A stretch of DNA of 64,000 nt from Mesosutterella faecium (GTDB lineage: Bacteria; Pseudomonadota; Gammaproteobacteria; Burkholderiales; Burkholderiaceae_F): contig NZ_JAKZJU020000001.1 in the NCBI RefSeq assembly GCF_022809315.2, positions 2,268,979 to 2,332,978 on the forward strand. Reading direction: 5' to 3'. The translations under genes were made by a program, and so were the position numbers. The notes beneath the pieces are model-generated. The model saw only the letters and a program-made list of their open reading frames with translations. It ran no database searches and was not told the origin of the DNA. Below, piece by piece: positions 16,954-28,460 of this stretch. Position 1 is the stretch's first letter. Every line of letters begins with the position of its first letter.

Positions 16954-17727
16954 TTAAGCGTTGTGATCACCCAGAAGCTTTAACTTCTGAGCCTCTCGTA
17001 TCCGATAACTATCTCCGACAATGGTGACAGGCGTGCAATGATGAAGCAGCCTGTCCAAAATGGCGGCAGCTACAGTTGGATCCCCAAAGATCATTCCCCA
17101 GTCATTCAGCGACCTGTTGCAGGTGATCAGGATGCTTTTATGCTCGTAACGCCTGCTGACGAGTTGGAAGAACAGGTTCGAGGTTTGGGCAGAGAATGGC
17201 AGATAGCCGACTTCATCAATGATCAGTAGCTTCGGCTTATAAAGCGAGGACAGCTTTTCGTTAAGCGTGCCTTCTTTATTAGCCTTCTGCAGTCCGGCCA
17301 TCAGGTGGGATGCGCTGATGAACAACACATTCTGGCCCTTTTGGACTGCACGACGCCCAAGAGCGATGGCCAAATGGGTCTTCCCTACGCCCGGAGGCCC
17401 AAGAAACAGGACATTTTCACCAGAATCGACCCATTCCATTTTCGCAAGCTCTCGGATAACACCTGGATCCAGCGAAGGCTGGGCACTGAAGTCAAAGCTC
17501 TCCAGAGTGCATGCCCTGGGAAAATGTGCGGCCATGGTTGAAAGCTTGATTCGGTTGGATTCTCTTTGGTCCACTTCTTTGGACAAAACATACTCAAGCG
17601 TTTCCCGAGGTGTCATTTTTGCGCCGGAGGCAGCTTCCAGCATTTCGGTAAGGTGATCGCGCATATAAACCAGGCGCAGACGAGCTGCCATCTGGCTCAG
17701 CCGCTCATCCGTGGCACGTGTCCTCAT
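16954..17727 (-). CDS. istB: IS21 helper ATPase IstB
   Basis: A 257-residue AAA+ ATPase that assists the IS21 transposase with target choice and strand transfer. Walker A is LGPPGVGKTHLA and Walker B is LLIIDEVGYLPF. The N-terminal helical region begins MRTRATDERLSQMAARL. Its ATG overlaps the istA stop (ATGA), the usual translational coupling in this family. Confidence 0.95.
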   Translation of the reverse strand: MRTRATDERLSQMAARLRLVYMRDHLTEMLEAASGAKMTPRETLEYVLSKEVDQRESNRIKLSTMAAHFPRACTLESFDFSAQPSLDPGVIRELAKMEWVDSGENVLFLGPPGVGKTHLAIALGRRAVQKGQNVLFISASHLMAGLQKANKEGTLNEKLSSLYKPKLLIIDEVGYLPFSAQTSNLFFQLVSRRYEHKSILITCNRSLNDWGMIFGDPTVAAAILDRLLHHCTPVTIVGDSYRIREAQKLKLLGDHNA

Positions 17728-19013
17728 GACCAGGTTCCTCCGGCTACATTGGAGTAGGTTATTAATGCGCGGGATAAACGGTTTTGTTTGAACTCCGGCT
17801 TAACTTCCGGAAGAGGCTGGAGTTTTTTTCCTAAGGGCGTTTCACGTTGCTGCTCAGGCTTGTATACTGACTTCGCCTTATCCAACTCGATGACAAACTG
17901 TCCTTTTCTGGAAACGGAGATTGAGCTTTCATCTATCAGGAGTTGGACCTCTTTGTGAGCTAGCCCTTTCGCCAGCTGGTAGGCGTTGCCATCGACGCGG
18001 ATAAGGCCCGCAGCGTCGACCTTTCTGGTCTCTTCCCTGACATTGGCCACTTTCGGATGGCCATCGATGGGACGCAGTGTTTTCTTCTCAATGGCAAACC
18101 GTTCTTTGGGTGTCCTGATGTCTTTGAGGAAGTCATTTAGGTGCCGTTGGTCTGCGTACGTCAGAGACCAGGTTTCCAGCCATTGGTTCAGCTCCTGCAG
18201 AGATTTGAATTTTTTCCCAGCCAAAGCATTTTCTTTGACATATCGGACGCAGCGCTCGACCTTGCCTTTGCTCTGGGGGTGGTATGGAGTACTGACAATG
18301 GGCTTGACAGCCCACTGGCGGCAGAAATAGAGGTAGCCTTCCGTGAGCTCAACCCGTCCCTTCCGGCGGTGCTCCGTCACCAGGCTCCTGCAGTTGTCGC
18401 TGAGCAGACTGACAGGAACGCCGCCAAAAAAGGAAAATGCAGACTCAATGCCGTCAAACCAGGCCGCTTGGTTTTCATGGCTGTAAGCCTTAGTGAAGAT
18501 CCTTCTGGAAAAGCCAAGCACAGCTACGAAGAAATGGATATGGACAGGCTGTGATGCAATCATCACGTCCTGTTCCCCAAAATCAATCTGCATTTGCTGC
18601 CCGGGTGCTGTTTCATAGCGGCAGAAAGCCTGTACCTCTTTAATCTGACGCCTGAAAGGCCGGCAAAAGCGCTGGATCTGGCGCAGATTGATCTTTTGGG
18701 TGCTGGAGGATTCAAGATCCCGCTGGACAACAGCACAGTTGCCTTCATCTGTGAAAAACAGCTCTCGAACCCTGGAACGGTTGTCGTTTAGCCATTTCAT
18801 GGCTTCTGACCGGCCTTGGCCGGTCGGAGCCCGGCCCCTCAAATACCGGCGCACTGTGTTTCTTGAAATGTGGAGCTGGCGGGCAATCGCTTTAATTGAG
18901 CGGTGCGCTTTGGCCAAATCCGTGATTAATTTAACCTCTATCTCTGTGAGCATCTTTTCAGGGCAAGTTAGTTGGACTGTCCCAATGATGCTCTGATGCT
19001 TTCTATGCTTCAT
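17724..19013 (-). CDS. istA: IS21 transposase IstA
   Basis: A 429-residue transposase with an N-terminal HTH (KAIARQLHISRNTVRRYLRG) and an RNase-H-like DDE integrase core: first Asp in MQIDFGEQD, second in VSLLSDNCRS, Glu in SKGKVERCVRYVKE. I chose ATG 19013 because AAGGGGGCTT precedes it. An internal ATG at 18953 (MLTEIEVKLI) is closer to the usual family start. The frame is intact. Confidence 0.94.
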   Translation of the reverse strand: MKHRKHQSIIGTVQLTCPEKMLTEIEVKLITDLAKAHRSIKAIARQLHISRNTVRRYLRGRAPTGQGRSEAMKWLNDNRSRVRELFFTDEGNCAVVQRDLESSSTQKINLRQIQRFCRPFRRQIKEVQAFCRYETAPGQQMQIDFGEQDVMIASQPVHIHFFVAVLGFSRRIFTKAYSHENQAAWFDGIESAFSFFGGVPVSLLSDNCRSLVTEHRRKGRVELTEGYLYFCRQWAVKPIVSTPYHPQSKGKVERCVRYVKENALAGKKFKSLQELNQWLETWSLTYADQRHLNDFLKDIRTPKERFAIEKKTLRPIDGHPKVANVREETRKVDAAGLIRVDGNAYQLAKGLAHKEVQLLIDESSISVSRKGQFVIELDKAKSVYKPEQQRETPLGKKLQPLPEVKPEFKQNRLSRALITYSNVAGGTWS

Positions 19014-19037
19014 AAGCCCCCTTTCGGGGGGTCAAAA

Positions 19038-20630
19038 TTATGTCGTTTTGGGGGATATTAATCTGTCGCTCAACAGTTCCGCGCCTGAAACATCAAGGCC
19101 GGACTCGCGCAGCTTCTTCATTAAAAGCCGTTGGAGAACCAGGCCGATGTAGTTGAGGACGAAATGCCCGCGGATATGCTGGTCTGTCCAAACGAATACC
19201 GGTCTGGCCCTAAGATCGGTCTTGAGCATCCGAAAGTTGTTCTCAATGCGCCAGAGCTGCCGCAGAAGGCCGTAGATTTCGGCGGGCTTGTGCTTCTGCA
19301 AATCAAGATTGGTCAGCAGCGCCATGTATCCACACCACTTGCGGCGTTTGTCATAAAGGGCTGAGTTCAGCTCAACTTTAGTGGTTCCCGGCTTGATAAA
19401 AGCTTTGTAGCCGCTTCGCCCCGCCGCTTTCACAGCGGCGGGGCCTCTTGCCACAAGGTCGGAAGCACGCTGCCACTTGAGTTCAAGCTCCTGGCTGTCG
19501 TGTTCAAAGCGTTTGGCGGAATAGGTGGCTATGCAGGTGGCCTTGAGGCTGACCGGCCTTCGCTGGCCGGTGCTTTGGTCCACGACCGTGCGCTCAATGG
19601 ACAAAGGCATTTCCTTGATTCCCCACCGAGGGTCATCAGGACTGGAGCTCCAGTGCCAGCCGTCGCTGTCCAGTAATTTCTGCTGGTCCGGCACAGACAG
19701 CTTGATGTAGGGAGGGAAGCCCACGATGAAGTTGAAATTGGATTCCTGCAGCGCCTCGAGATTGATGTACTGGTTCAGCCCGCTGTCTGCAACCACCGTG
19801 ACATTCTGGACTCCGTAATCCCGGCTGAATTTCTTCACGACCTCCATCAGGGTGTGCACTTCGGCTGTGTTTCCGGGGAAGATTTCGTAATTGAACGGAA
19901 TGCCTTCTGCATCCACCAGAAGCCCCAGCACCACCTGGGTCTCCTGGGTCCGATGCTCCTTGCTCATCCCCCGGCGGCGCAGGCCGTCTTCAATAAAACT
20001 CTCGAAATACAGTGTGGTCACGTCATAAAGCGCAATTGTCAGGTCGCGCTTGTAGAGCCGGCCAATGCCGTCATTGAGCTTTTTGACGATGGCCTCCTTG
20101 CGGTCGGCCAGAATGTCCAGGCTGTCGTAAATCCGATCGAGGCGCAGGTCACTGAAGTCAAAGACGAATCTTTCCTTGTTGAGCCAGGAGGAGCGCTTCG
20201 AGGAAGGGGCGATCAGCCGTGAAACGACGGAAAAGAAAATCGTCTTGTCCACGTCCCAGCCGATCCGGTAGTTGTGACGATAGTTCTGAAAATAATTTGA
20301 AATTCCCAGCTGCTCCCACAGAAGCCTGTAGGGTGCCGGCGTACAGGTCCTGCAGTCGGGCCGCCGGTTTGCCGCGCTTGGCGCGGCGACCCGCGACAAG
20401 ACGGTTTCCTGGATCGTCTGGCTGTACAGCGAAGAATCCGCCCTGAGCTGCTCGGCGTGTTTCTGGATCTTCTCCATGGCGTCCGGGTCTTTTTCAAGAA
20501 GCTTCTTTTTGCTTCCGTAGCTGGTCAGCACACGGCTGGTGGGTTTGCGGGTAAGCGGGTCTCGGAAGCTTTCGCAAATGTAAACGTATTCCACACCCTT
20601 GAACTTCTTGATTGAAACGGAAATGGCCAT
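19038..20630 (-). pseudogene. 5' part of the IS1634-family transposase, truncated by IS21
   Basis: Start ATG 20630 is preceded by CAGGAG with good spacing. Family features are the opening AISVSIKKFKGVEYVYICE, the DDE stretches ALYDVTTLYFES and VVADSGLNQYIN, and the C-terminal RIENNFRMLKTDL. The last residues before the stop at 19038 (after SGAEL) are read from the IS21 end. The genuine C-terminus lies at 16633-16881. The catalytic Glu region is still present, but about 80 residues are lost. Confidence 0.87.
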
Positions 20631-20785
20631 GGGAAAGCTCCTGTCAGACATTTAAATCATATCATGATTAACACTAATCTAACTACGCAATTACGACAAA
20701 GCTTGATAAGCATCAACGTATCACATGTTTGTGTTTGTATTGATATTTATCCTTGTTAAGGACGGCTTTTTACGTAAAAGTCAGG

Positions 20786-20880
20786 AATTACCGGCGGGGG
20801 CGGAAAGTCCCCGAAGCGAATAGATTCGGACATAAGGCCGGGCGGCTCCCCGCGGCTGCGGGAATCCCCGCGCTTTTTTT
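20786..20880 (+). repeat. Right copy of the 95-bp direct repeat
   Basis: Identical, as read, to 16438-16532. It directly follows the right inverted repeat of the IS1634-like element. Before insertion a single copy lay here next to the tRNA-Val terminator. Confidence 0.85.
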
Positions 20881-20895
20881 TGCGCCGGGGCAAAG

Positions 20896-20934
20896 AAAAA
20901 ACCGGATCCCGCCGCAGCGGAAACCCGGTTTTTT
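20896..20934 (-). terminator. Terminator after tRNA-Val
   Basis: AAACCGG and CCGGTTT arms form a stem near both ends, with T runs on both strands, so it can act in either direction. It directly follows the 3' end of tRNA-Val on the minus strand. Confidence 0.75.
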
Positions 20935-20941
20935 GAAAATC

Positions 20942-21017
20942 TGGTGGGCACTAAGAGGTTCGAACTCCTGACCTACGCCGTGTAAAGGCGCCGCTCTGCC
21001 AGCTGAGCTAAGTGCCC
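20942..21017 (-). tRNA. tRNA-Val (anticodon UAC)
   Basis: On the minus strand a 76-nt cloverleaf with encoded CCA reads GGGCACTTAGCTCAGCTGGC at its 5' end. It has anticodon TAC, the T-loop GTTCGAACC, acceptor GTGCCC and CCA at 20942-20944. It sits after the HU gene, the normal betaproteobacterial location. Confidence 0.96.
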
Positions 21018-21075
21018 GGAAAAGGAGCTGTGAATGATAGCACAGCCGCCGCTCCTTCCCTGAAAGCGCCCGAGG

Positions 21076-21348
21076 TTACTTGACGGCGTCCTTCAGGGCC
21101 TTGCCCGGACGGAACTTCGGCAGGGTCGTCGCCTTGATCGTGATTTCCTTGCCGGTGGCGGGGTTGCGGCCCTTGCGGGCGGCGCGCTTGGAAACCGTGA
21201 AGGTGCCGAAGCCGACGATGGTGACGTCTTCCTTCTTCTTAAGGGAGCCGGTAACGCCGTCAACGAGAGCATCAAGAGCAAGGCCGGCCTTGGCCTTGGA
21301 GATGTCGGCCTTTTCGGCGATGAGTTCGATGAGTTCAGACTTGTTCAT
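21076..21348 (-). CDS. hupB: DNA-binding protein HU-beta
   Basis: A 90-residue histone-like nucleoid protein. It starts [20 protein letters not shown] and carries the IHF/HU signature region ([21 protein letters not shown]) with the DNA-contacting beta arm. I chose ATG 21348 because AGGAAATACAGC precedes it and the protein length matches the family; in-frame codons upstream are not part of HU. It follows lon, as in many proteobacteria. Confidence 0.96.
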   Translation of the reverse strand: MNKSELIELIAEKADISKAKAGLALDALVDGVTGSLKKKEDVTIVGFGTFTVSKRAARKGRNPATGKEITIKATTLPKFRPGKALKDAVK

Positions 21349-21485
21349 GCTGTATTTCCTTTGAGAAAGCGCCTGTTCCAGCGCGGACTCGACTGCTCCC
21401 CGTCGCATCGGGGATGACAGCTGAATTTTATTCACCGCGGCAGAAAAATCCAATGAGCCGGGGCGCCAAAGGCCGCGGAGACAGG

Positions 21486-21519
21486 GAAAAAACGGAAGCC
21501 TGACTCCTGCGGCCTCCGC
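21486..21519 (-). terminator. Terminator between lon and hupB
   Basis: On the minus strand CGGAGGCC pairs with GGCTTCCG (one G-T pair), followed by six T residues. Confidence 0.7.
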
Positions 21520-21575
21520 CTTTCTTCAAAGGAGCGCGGTCCCGCGCCCCTTTTTCCCTCTTTTTTCAGGCCCTT

Positions 21576-24026
<2,451 letters not shown>

Positions 24027-24177
24027 TCAAAAATTCTTTCCAAAACAATGGCCTTAGCCGGATTCCGGGCAGAATCCCGCCTTTTTCCGGCAGCAGGCCC
24101 GATACAGCCCATATGGGGGCGGAGGGCTCGTTTTTCAAGGCCCCCGGGCCTCCTTTTTTCCCATTCTAGCGGCGAAG

Positions 24178-24237
24178 GGAAAAGGGCCCGAGGCCTTCCC
24201 GGAAAAGGGAAGGCGCGGGGCAGCCGCCCCGCGGCCC
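24178..24237 (-). terminator. Terminator-like double hairpin after clpX
   Basis: Directly after the clpX stop, the minus strand carries GCGGGGC/GCCCCGC and GCCTTCCC/GGGAAGGC stems inside an outer GGGCC/GGGCCC pairing, then TTTTCCC. It separates clpX from lon. Confidence 0.7.
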
Positions 24238-25515
24238 TTATTTCTTCAGGACGAGCTGCGGGCCGGCGCTTTTTCCTTCGACCGCGTCCTCGTCCACGAT
24301 GACGCGCTCGACGTCGGTGCGCGACGGGATCTCGAACATCGTGTCAAGCAGCAGCCCCTCGACGATCGAGCGCAGCCCGCGCGCGCCGGTCCTGCGCTTG
24401 ATCGCCCGCTGCGCGATCGCGCGCAGGGCCCCGGGGGTGAACTCGAGCTTCACCCCCTCGTTCGCAAAGAGCGCCTGGTACTGCTTCACGAGCGCGTTCC
24501 GGGGCTCGGTGAGGATCGCAACCAGCGCCTTCTCGTCGAGCTCCGAGAGCACCGCGATCACGGGCAGACGCCCCACGAGCTCGGGGATGAGCCCGTAGCG
24601 CACGAGGTCCTGCGCCTCGAGCCGCCCGAGCAGGTCGTTCAGGGGCTCGTCGCGGCGGCTCTTCACCTCCGCTCCGAAGCCGATCCCGCTTTTTTCCGTG
24701 CGGCCGCGCACGATCTTCTCCAGCCCGTCGAAGGCGCCCCCGCAGATGAAGAGGATGTTGGTCGTGTCGACCGGGATCATCTGCTTGCCGGGATTCTTGC
24801 GCCCGCCCTGCGCGGGCACGTTCGCCACCGTGCCCTCGATCAGCTTGAGAAGGGCCTGCTGGACGCCCTCGCCCGAGACGTCGCGGGTGATCGAGGGGTT
24901 CTCGCTCTTGCGGGCGATCTTGTCGATTTCGTCGAGGTAGACGATGCCGCGCTGGGCGCGCTCGACGTCGCCGTCGGCCGCCTGCAGCAGCTTCGAGATG
25001 ATGTTCTCGACGTCCTCGCCCACGTAGCCCGCCTCGGTGAGCGTCGTGGCGTCGGCGATCGCAAACGGCACGTCAAGCCGCCGGGCAAGCGTCTGGGCGA
25101 GCAGCGTCTTGCCCGAGCCCGTGGGCCCCACGAGCAGGATGTTGCTCTTTTGCAGCTCCACGTCCCGTTTTTCGTCCTTAAGGCTCCTCAGGCGCTGGTA
25201 GTGGTTGCGCACCGCGACGGCAAGCGTCTTCTTCGCCCGCTCCTGCCCGATCACGTACGCGTTGAGATGCTCGTAGATCTCCTTCGGGGTCGGGATCGGC
25301 TTTTCGGCGGGCTCGGCCGCGGCCGGCTCCTGAGGCTTTTCCTGCCCGCCCGCGGCGGAGCCCTTCTCCTCGGACTCGAGCAGCGAGGCGAGCTCGCGCG
25401 TGCAGTCGTCGCAGATGAAGACCCCGTTCGCGCCGAACAGGTGCTTCACCTCTTTTTCCCCGCGCCCGCAGAACACGCACCTGCGTTCGCCGCTGTTGTT
25501 CTCATTGCCGCTCAT
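24238..25515 (-). CDS. clpX: ClpX ATPase subunit of the Clp protease
   Basis: A 425-residue AAA+ unfoldase that feeds substrates to ClpP. It has an N-terminal zinc-binding domain (C13, C16, C35, C38), Walker A GPTGSGKT, Walker [10 protein letters not shown] and the pore loop GYVGED. A Gly/Ala/Pro-rich linker lies between the zinc domain and the AAA+ core. The order clpP-clpX is conserved; a terminator separates them here. Confidence 0.97.
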   Translation of the reverse strand: MSGNENNSGERRCVFCGRGEKEVKHLFGANGVFICDDCTRELASLLESEEKGSAAGGQEKPQEPAAAEPAEKPIPTPKEIYEHLNAYVIGQERAKKTLAVAVRNHYQRLRSLKDEKRDVELQKSNILLVGPTGSGKTLLAQTLARRLDVPFAIADATTLTEAGYVGEDVENIISKLLQAADGDVERAQRGIVYLDEIDKIARKSENPSITRDVSGEGVQQALLKLIEGTVANVPAQGGRKNPGKQMIPVDTTNILFICGGAFDGLEKIVRGRTEKSGIGFGAEVKSRRDEPLNDLLGRLEAQDLVRYGLIPELVGRLPVIAVLSELDEKALVAILTEPRNALVKQYQALFANEGVKLEFTPGALRAIAQRAIKRRTGARGLRSIVEGLLLDTMFEIPSRTDVERVIVDEDAVEGKSAGPQLVLKK

Positions 25516-25587
25516 CGCGTTTTACTCCCGGAGCCTGCCGCTCCGAATGTCTGAAATGCCGCCCCAGAGGCGCCGGCCCGGGGCGTG

Positions 25588-25620
25588 AAAAGCCCGGGGG
25601 CTGCGCGCCTCCCGGGCTTT
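25588..25620 (-). terminator. Terminator after clpP
   Basis: AAAGCCCGGG pairs with CCCGGGCTTT around a 10-13 nt loop, with T residues following on the minus strand. Confidence 0.75.
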
Positions 25621-25668
25621 CTGGGAATGCTTTCCCCGCCGGAAAAAAGGCAGGGAGGGAAGGCCGCT

Positions 25669-26286
25669 TCAGCGGACTTCGCCGCGCCGCACGAAGATGT
25701 GGTCGATCAGGCCGTAGGCCTTCGCCTCTTCGGGGTTCATGAAGTTGTCCCGGTCGGTGTCCCTCTGGATCGCCTCGAGGGGCTGCCCGGTGCGCTCCGC
25801 GAGGATCTGGTTGAGCTCGCGCTTGAGGTACAGGATTTCGTTCGCCTGGATCTCAATGTCGCTTGCCATGCCCTGGGAGCCGCCCGAAGGCTGGTGGATC
25901 ATGATCCGCGAGTGCGGCAGCGCGTAGCGCTTGCCCTTCGCGCCGGCCGCGAGCAGGAAGGCTCCCATGCTCGCCGCCATGCCGAAGCAGATCGTGTTCA
26001 CGTCGGGCTTGATGAACTGCATGGTGTCGTAGATCCCGAGGCCGGCGTAGACGCTGCCCCCGGGGCTGTCGATGTACAGCGAGATGTCCTTGTCGGGATT
26101 CTCGCTTTCCAGAAAGAGCAGCTGCGCCACCACCAGGTTCGCCGATTCCTCGGTCACGGGACCGTTGAGGAACACCACGCGGTCACGCAGCAGCCTGGAG
26201 TAGATGTCAAACGAGCGTTCGCCCCGGCCGCTCTGCTCAATGACCATCGGGACGAGGTTCATGCCCATCGGATTGCTTCTCTTCAT
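25669..26286 (-). CDS. clpP: ATP-dependent Clp protease proteolytic subunit
   Basis: A 205-residue serine peptidase that forms the tetradecameric chamber of ClpXP. The catalytic triad is S106 (AASMGA), H131 (MIHQPSGG) and D180 (DTDRDNFM). A short N-terminal stretch is probably removed by self-cleavage. It is downstream of tig and upstream of clpX on the same strand. Confidence 0.97.
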   Translation of the reverse strand: MKRSNPMGMNLVPMVIEQSGRGERSFDIYSRLLRDRVVFLNGPVTEESANLVVAQLLFLESENPDKDISLYIDSPGGSVYAGLGIYDTMQFIKPDVNTICFGMAASMGAFLLAAGAKGKRYALPHSRIMIHQPSGGSQGMASDIEIQANEILYLKRELNQILAERTGQPLEAIQRDTDRDNFMNPEEAKAYGLIDHIFVRRGEVR

Positions 26287-26339
26287 GCTGCCGCCTTTTC
26301 CTTTGTGCCTTCCTGATTTTTCCGGCCTTGCGCCCGCCC

Positions 26340-27797
26340 TCAGGCGGCGCGGCCCATCAGGGTGTTGAAGTCGATCGCCTCGTCGGCGGTCTTCGACTTG
26401 CCGAGGACGAAATCGACCAGGTTGTTCTCGATCACCGCGGCGGAGAGCTCCGCGTAGCGGTTCTCGTCCTTCAGGTACCAGTCCGTCACCTCCTCGGGCT
26501 TCTCATAGGCGGAAGCCATCTCGGCGGCGAAAGCCTTCACCTGCTCGGGCGTGCTCTGGATCTTGTTGTCGGCGATCAGCTTGGAGACGATCAGTCCGAG
26601 GCGCACGCGGCGCTGGGCCTGGGAGGTGAAGTTCTTCGGGTCGAACGGGATCTTCGAGACGTCGAGTCCGCGGGAGGCGAGGTTCTGGCGGTACTCGCTG
26701 GTGATGCGCTTCGCCTCGTCCTCGACCATCACCTGAGGGAGGTCAAACTTCGCGAGGTCCAGCAGCGCGGAGAAGACGCCTTCCTTGGTGCGGGCGTTGA
26801 GGCGGCTCTTCACCTCGCGCTTCAGGTTCTCCTCGACTTCCTTCTTGAGCTTGTCGACGCCTTCCTTGATGCCGAACTCGCTGGCGAACTTGTCATCGAG
26901 CGCGGGCAGCACGGGCTCGGAGACCTTCTTCACCGTCACGGTGAACTCGGCTTCCTTGCCGGAAAGCTCCTTCGCATAGCCCTCGGGGAAGGTGAGCTTG
27001 AAGGTCTTCGTCTCGCCCTTGGACATGCCGGTGACGGCCTGGTCGAACTCAGGCAGCATCTGGCCGGAGCCGAGCAGGAAGGAGAAGTCCTTGGCGGAGC
27101 CGCCCTCGAAGACCTTGCCGTCGATCTTGCCCTCGAAGTCGACCGTGACCTCGTCGTCCTTCTGGGAGGCGCGGTCCACTTCCTTGTAGGTGGCGCGCTG
27201 CTTGCGCATCACGTCGAGCGTGCTCGTCACTTCCTTGTCGGTCACTTCGCAGGTGTAGCGCTTGAGGGAGACCGCGGAGAAGTCCGGGGCCTCGATTTCA
27301 GGCAGCACTTCGAAGCGGGCGGTGAACTTGAGGTCGCTCTTGCCGTCGGTGGGCATGTCCTTGGAAGGCTCGACCACGGGGGCGCCGGCCAGCCTGTAGG
27401 AGCCGTCGGCGACCGCCTTGTCGACCGCCTGGCCCACGAGCTGGTTGAGCGCGTCGCCGTAGGCTTCCTGGCCGTACATGCCGCGCACGATGTTCATCGG
27501 GACGTGGCCGCGGCGGAAGCCGTCGATGCGGGCGCGCTTCGCGTAGTCCTTCAGGCGCTTTTCGGTCTCGGCGCTGAGGGCCTGCTGCGAGACGGTGACC
27601 TCGACGGTGCGCTCGAGCGGGTTCACCGGGGCGGTGACCGAGCTCTGCTCGGCCTTCGGGGCCTCGGCCGCTTCGGTCTTCTCAGCCGGCGCGGCCGCAG
27701 CGGGCTCCTCGGCCTTCGGGGCGGCCTTTTCAGCCTTTTCCGCCTTCTTGGCGGCCTTCTTCTCTTCGTCCTTGACTTTTTCAGCCTTCTTAGCCAT
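26340..27797 (-). CDS. tig: Trigger factor chaperone with long Lys/Ala/Glu-rich N-terminal extension
   Basis: A ribosome-bound chaperone and peptidyl-prolyl isomerase. I start at ATG 27797, preceded by AAGGAAAG, giving 485 residues. The ribosome-binding signature GFRRGHVP is at residues 93-100, where the E. coli protein has it near 43-50. The first 60 residues are a low-complexity run of Lys, Ala, Glu and Pro ([19 protein letters not shown]) not found in the E. coli protein. The PPIase domain and the helical C-terminal arms follow. Position upstream of clpP supports the call. Confidence 0.95.
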   Translation of the reverse strand: MAKKAEKVKDEEKKAAKKAEKAEKAAPKAEEPAAAAPAEKTEAAEAPKAEQSSVTAPVNPLERTVEVTVSQQALSAETEKRLKDYAKRARIDGFRRGHVPMNIVRGMYGQEAYGDALNQLVGQAVDKAVADGSYRLAGAPVVEPSKDMPTDGKSDLKFTARFEVLPEIEAPDFSAVSLKRYTCEVTDKEVTSTLDVMRKQRATYKEVDRASQKDDEVTVDFEGKIDGKVFEGGSAKDFSFLLGSGQMLPEFDQAVTGMSKGETKTFKLTFPEGYAKELSGKEAEFTVTVKKVSEPVLPALDDKFASEFGIKEGVDKLKKEVEENLKREVKSRLNARTKEGVFSALLDLAKFDLPQVMVEDEAKRITSEYRQNLASRGLDVSKIPFDPKNFTSQAQRRVRLGLIVSKLIADNKIQSTPEQVKAFAAEMASAYEKPEEVTDWYLKDENRYAELSAAVIENNLVDFVLGKSKTADEAIDFNTLMGRAA

Positions 27798-28160
27798 GTT
27801 GCACTTTCCTTCCAGTGGGTTCAAAGAGGTGACCCCGGTGAACCCTGATTTAATGTGACCTTCGTCCATTCGGGCGCGGAGAGCGCGGCCCCGGAGGCGG
27901 AGGGATGGTCCTGCCCGGTTTTAGGGGGGCTTTCCTGGAAAGCCGCTCCCGGCCGGACGGAAACGATGAATTATATTTCAAAAGAAGAAGATCCGCCCGG
28001 GCTCAGCGTTTCGCGCGAAAGCCCCGCCCGCCCGGGGCCGCGGGCCCTTCTGAAACATGCGTCGGAGCGCCCTCCTTCGACTAAACTTGACCGCGGTGTT
28101 TACCTTCCTCGCAACTGGCCGGCGCGGCCCCCTTGAGGCGCGCCGGAAAGGGTCTTTGTC
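27798..28160. other. Gene-free divergent region
   Basis: 363 bp between tig (minus) and the SAF-domain gene (plus). It must hold promoters for both. A TTTCGCGCGAAA palindrome (28008-28019) is visible. I see no convincing coding sequence or RNA gene. Confidence 0.3.
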
Positions 28161-28460
28161 ATGCTTGCATTGAAACTCACCGCCAAGGACACCGTGGCCA
28201 CCGCGCTCGACGACGCGAAGCCCGGCGACCGCATCGAGCTCCTGCTCCACGGGGAGGACCGCCGCGAGGCGGTGACCGCCCAGGAGCCGATTCCCTTTGG
28301 ATTCAAGGTCTGCGCCGCGCCCATGAAGAAGGGCGACCCGGTGATCAAGTACGGGCTGCCCATCGGGCGCGCGACGCGCGACATCCGGGCGGGCGAGCTC
28401 GTCCACGTGCACAACATCGAAGGCTGCCGCGGCCGCGGGGACCTGGAGGAAAAGAAATGA
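28161..28460 (+). CDS. SAF-domain small subunit of a UxaA/SuyA-family lyase
   Basis: A 99-residue SAF-domain protein, equivalent to the N-terminal part of altronate dehydratase or to sulfolactate sulfo-lyase subunit SuyA. Conserved stretches are PIPFGFKVCAAPMKKGDPVIKYGLPIGRAT and, at the end, HVHNIEGCRGRG. Its stop overlaps the start of the large-subunit gene (ATGA), so the two are translated together. In SuyAB the pair splits (2R)-sulfolactate to pyruvate and sulfite; in UxaA-type enzymes it dehydrates sugar acids. Confidence 0.85.
   Translation: MLALKLTAKDTVATALDDAKPGDRIELLLHGEDRREAVTAQEPIPFGFKVCAAPMKKGDPVIKYGLPIGRATRDIRAGELVHVHNIEGCRGRGDLEEKK

Larger units (their letters stand above)
16889..19075 (-). 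mobile_element. IS21-family insertion sequence with 8-bp target duplication
   Basis: Imperfect terminal repeats begin TGTCAAGCG (16889) and, on the other strand, TGTTGAGCG (19075). Each is followed by an internal CCCCCAAAACGACA repeat. The 8-bp direct repeat GTTCCGCG flanks both sides (16881-16888 and 19076-19083). The istA and istB genes inside are intact and overlap by 4 bp. It inserted into the transposase of the surrounding IS1634-like element. Confidence 0.92.
16533..20785 (-). mobile_element. IS1634-family element, interrupted by an IS21-family element
   Basis: The outer ends are the inverted repeat CCTGACTTTT (16533-16542, and its complement at 20776-20785). Both are flanked by the 95-bp direct repeat. 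Without the nested element (2187 bp plus its 8-bp duplication) the length is 2058 bp, normal for the family. The single transposase gene is split by the nested IS, so the outer element cannot now move by itself. Confidence 0.88.

Noticed and set aside
16438..20880. The two 95-bp copies as independent tandem RNA genes
   Set aside because: Both copies directly abut the inverted repeats of the same element, so target duplication is the simpler explanation.
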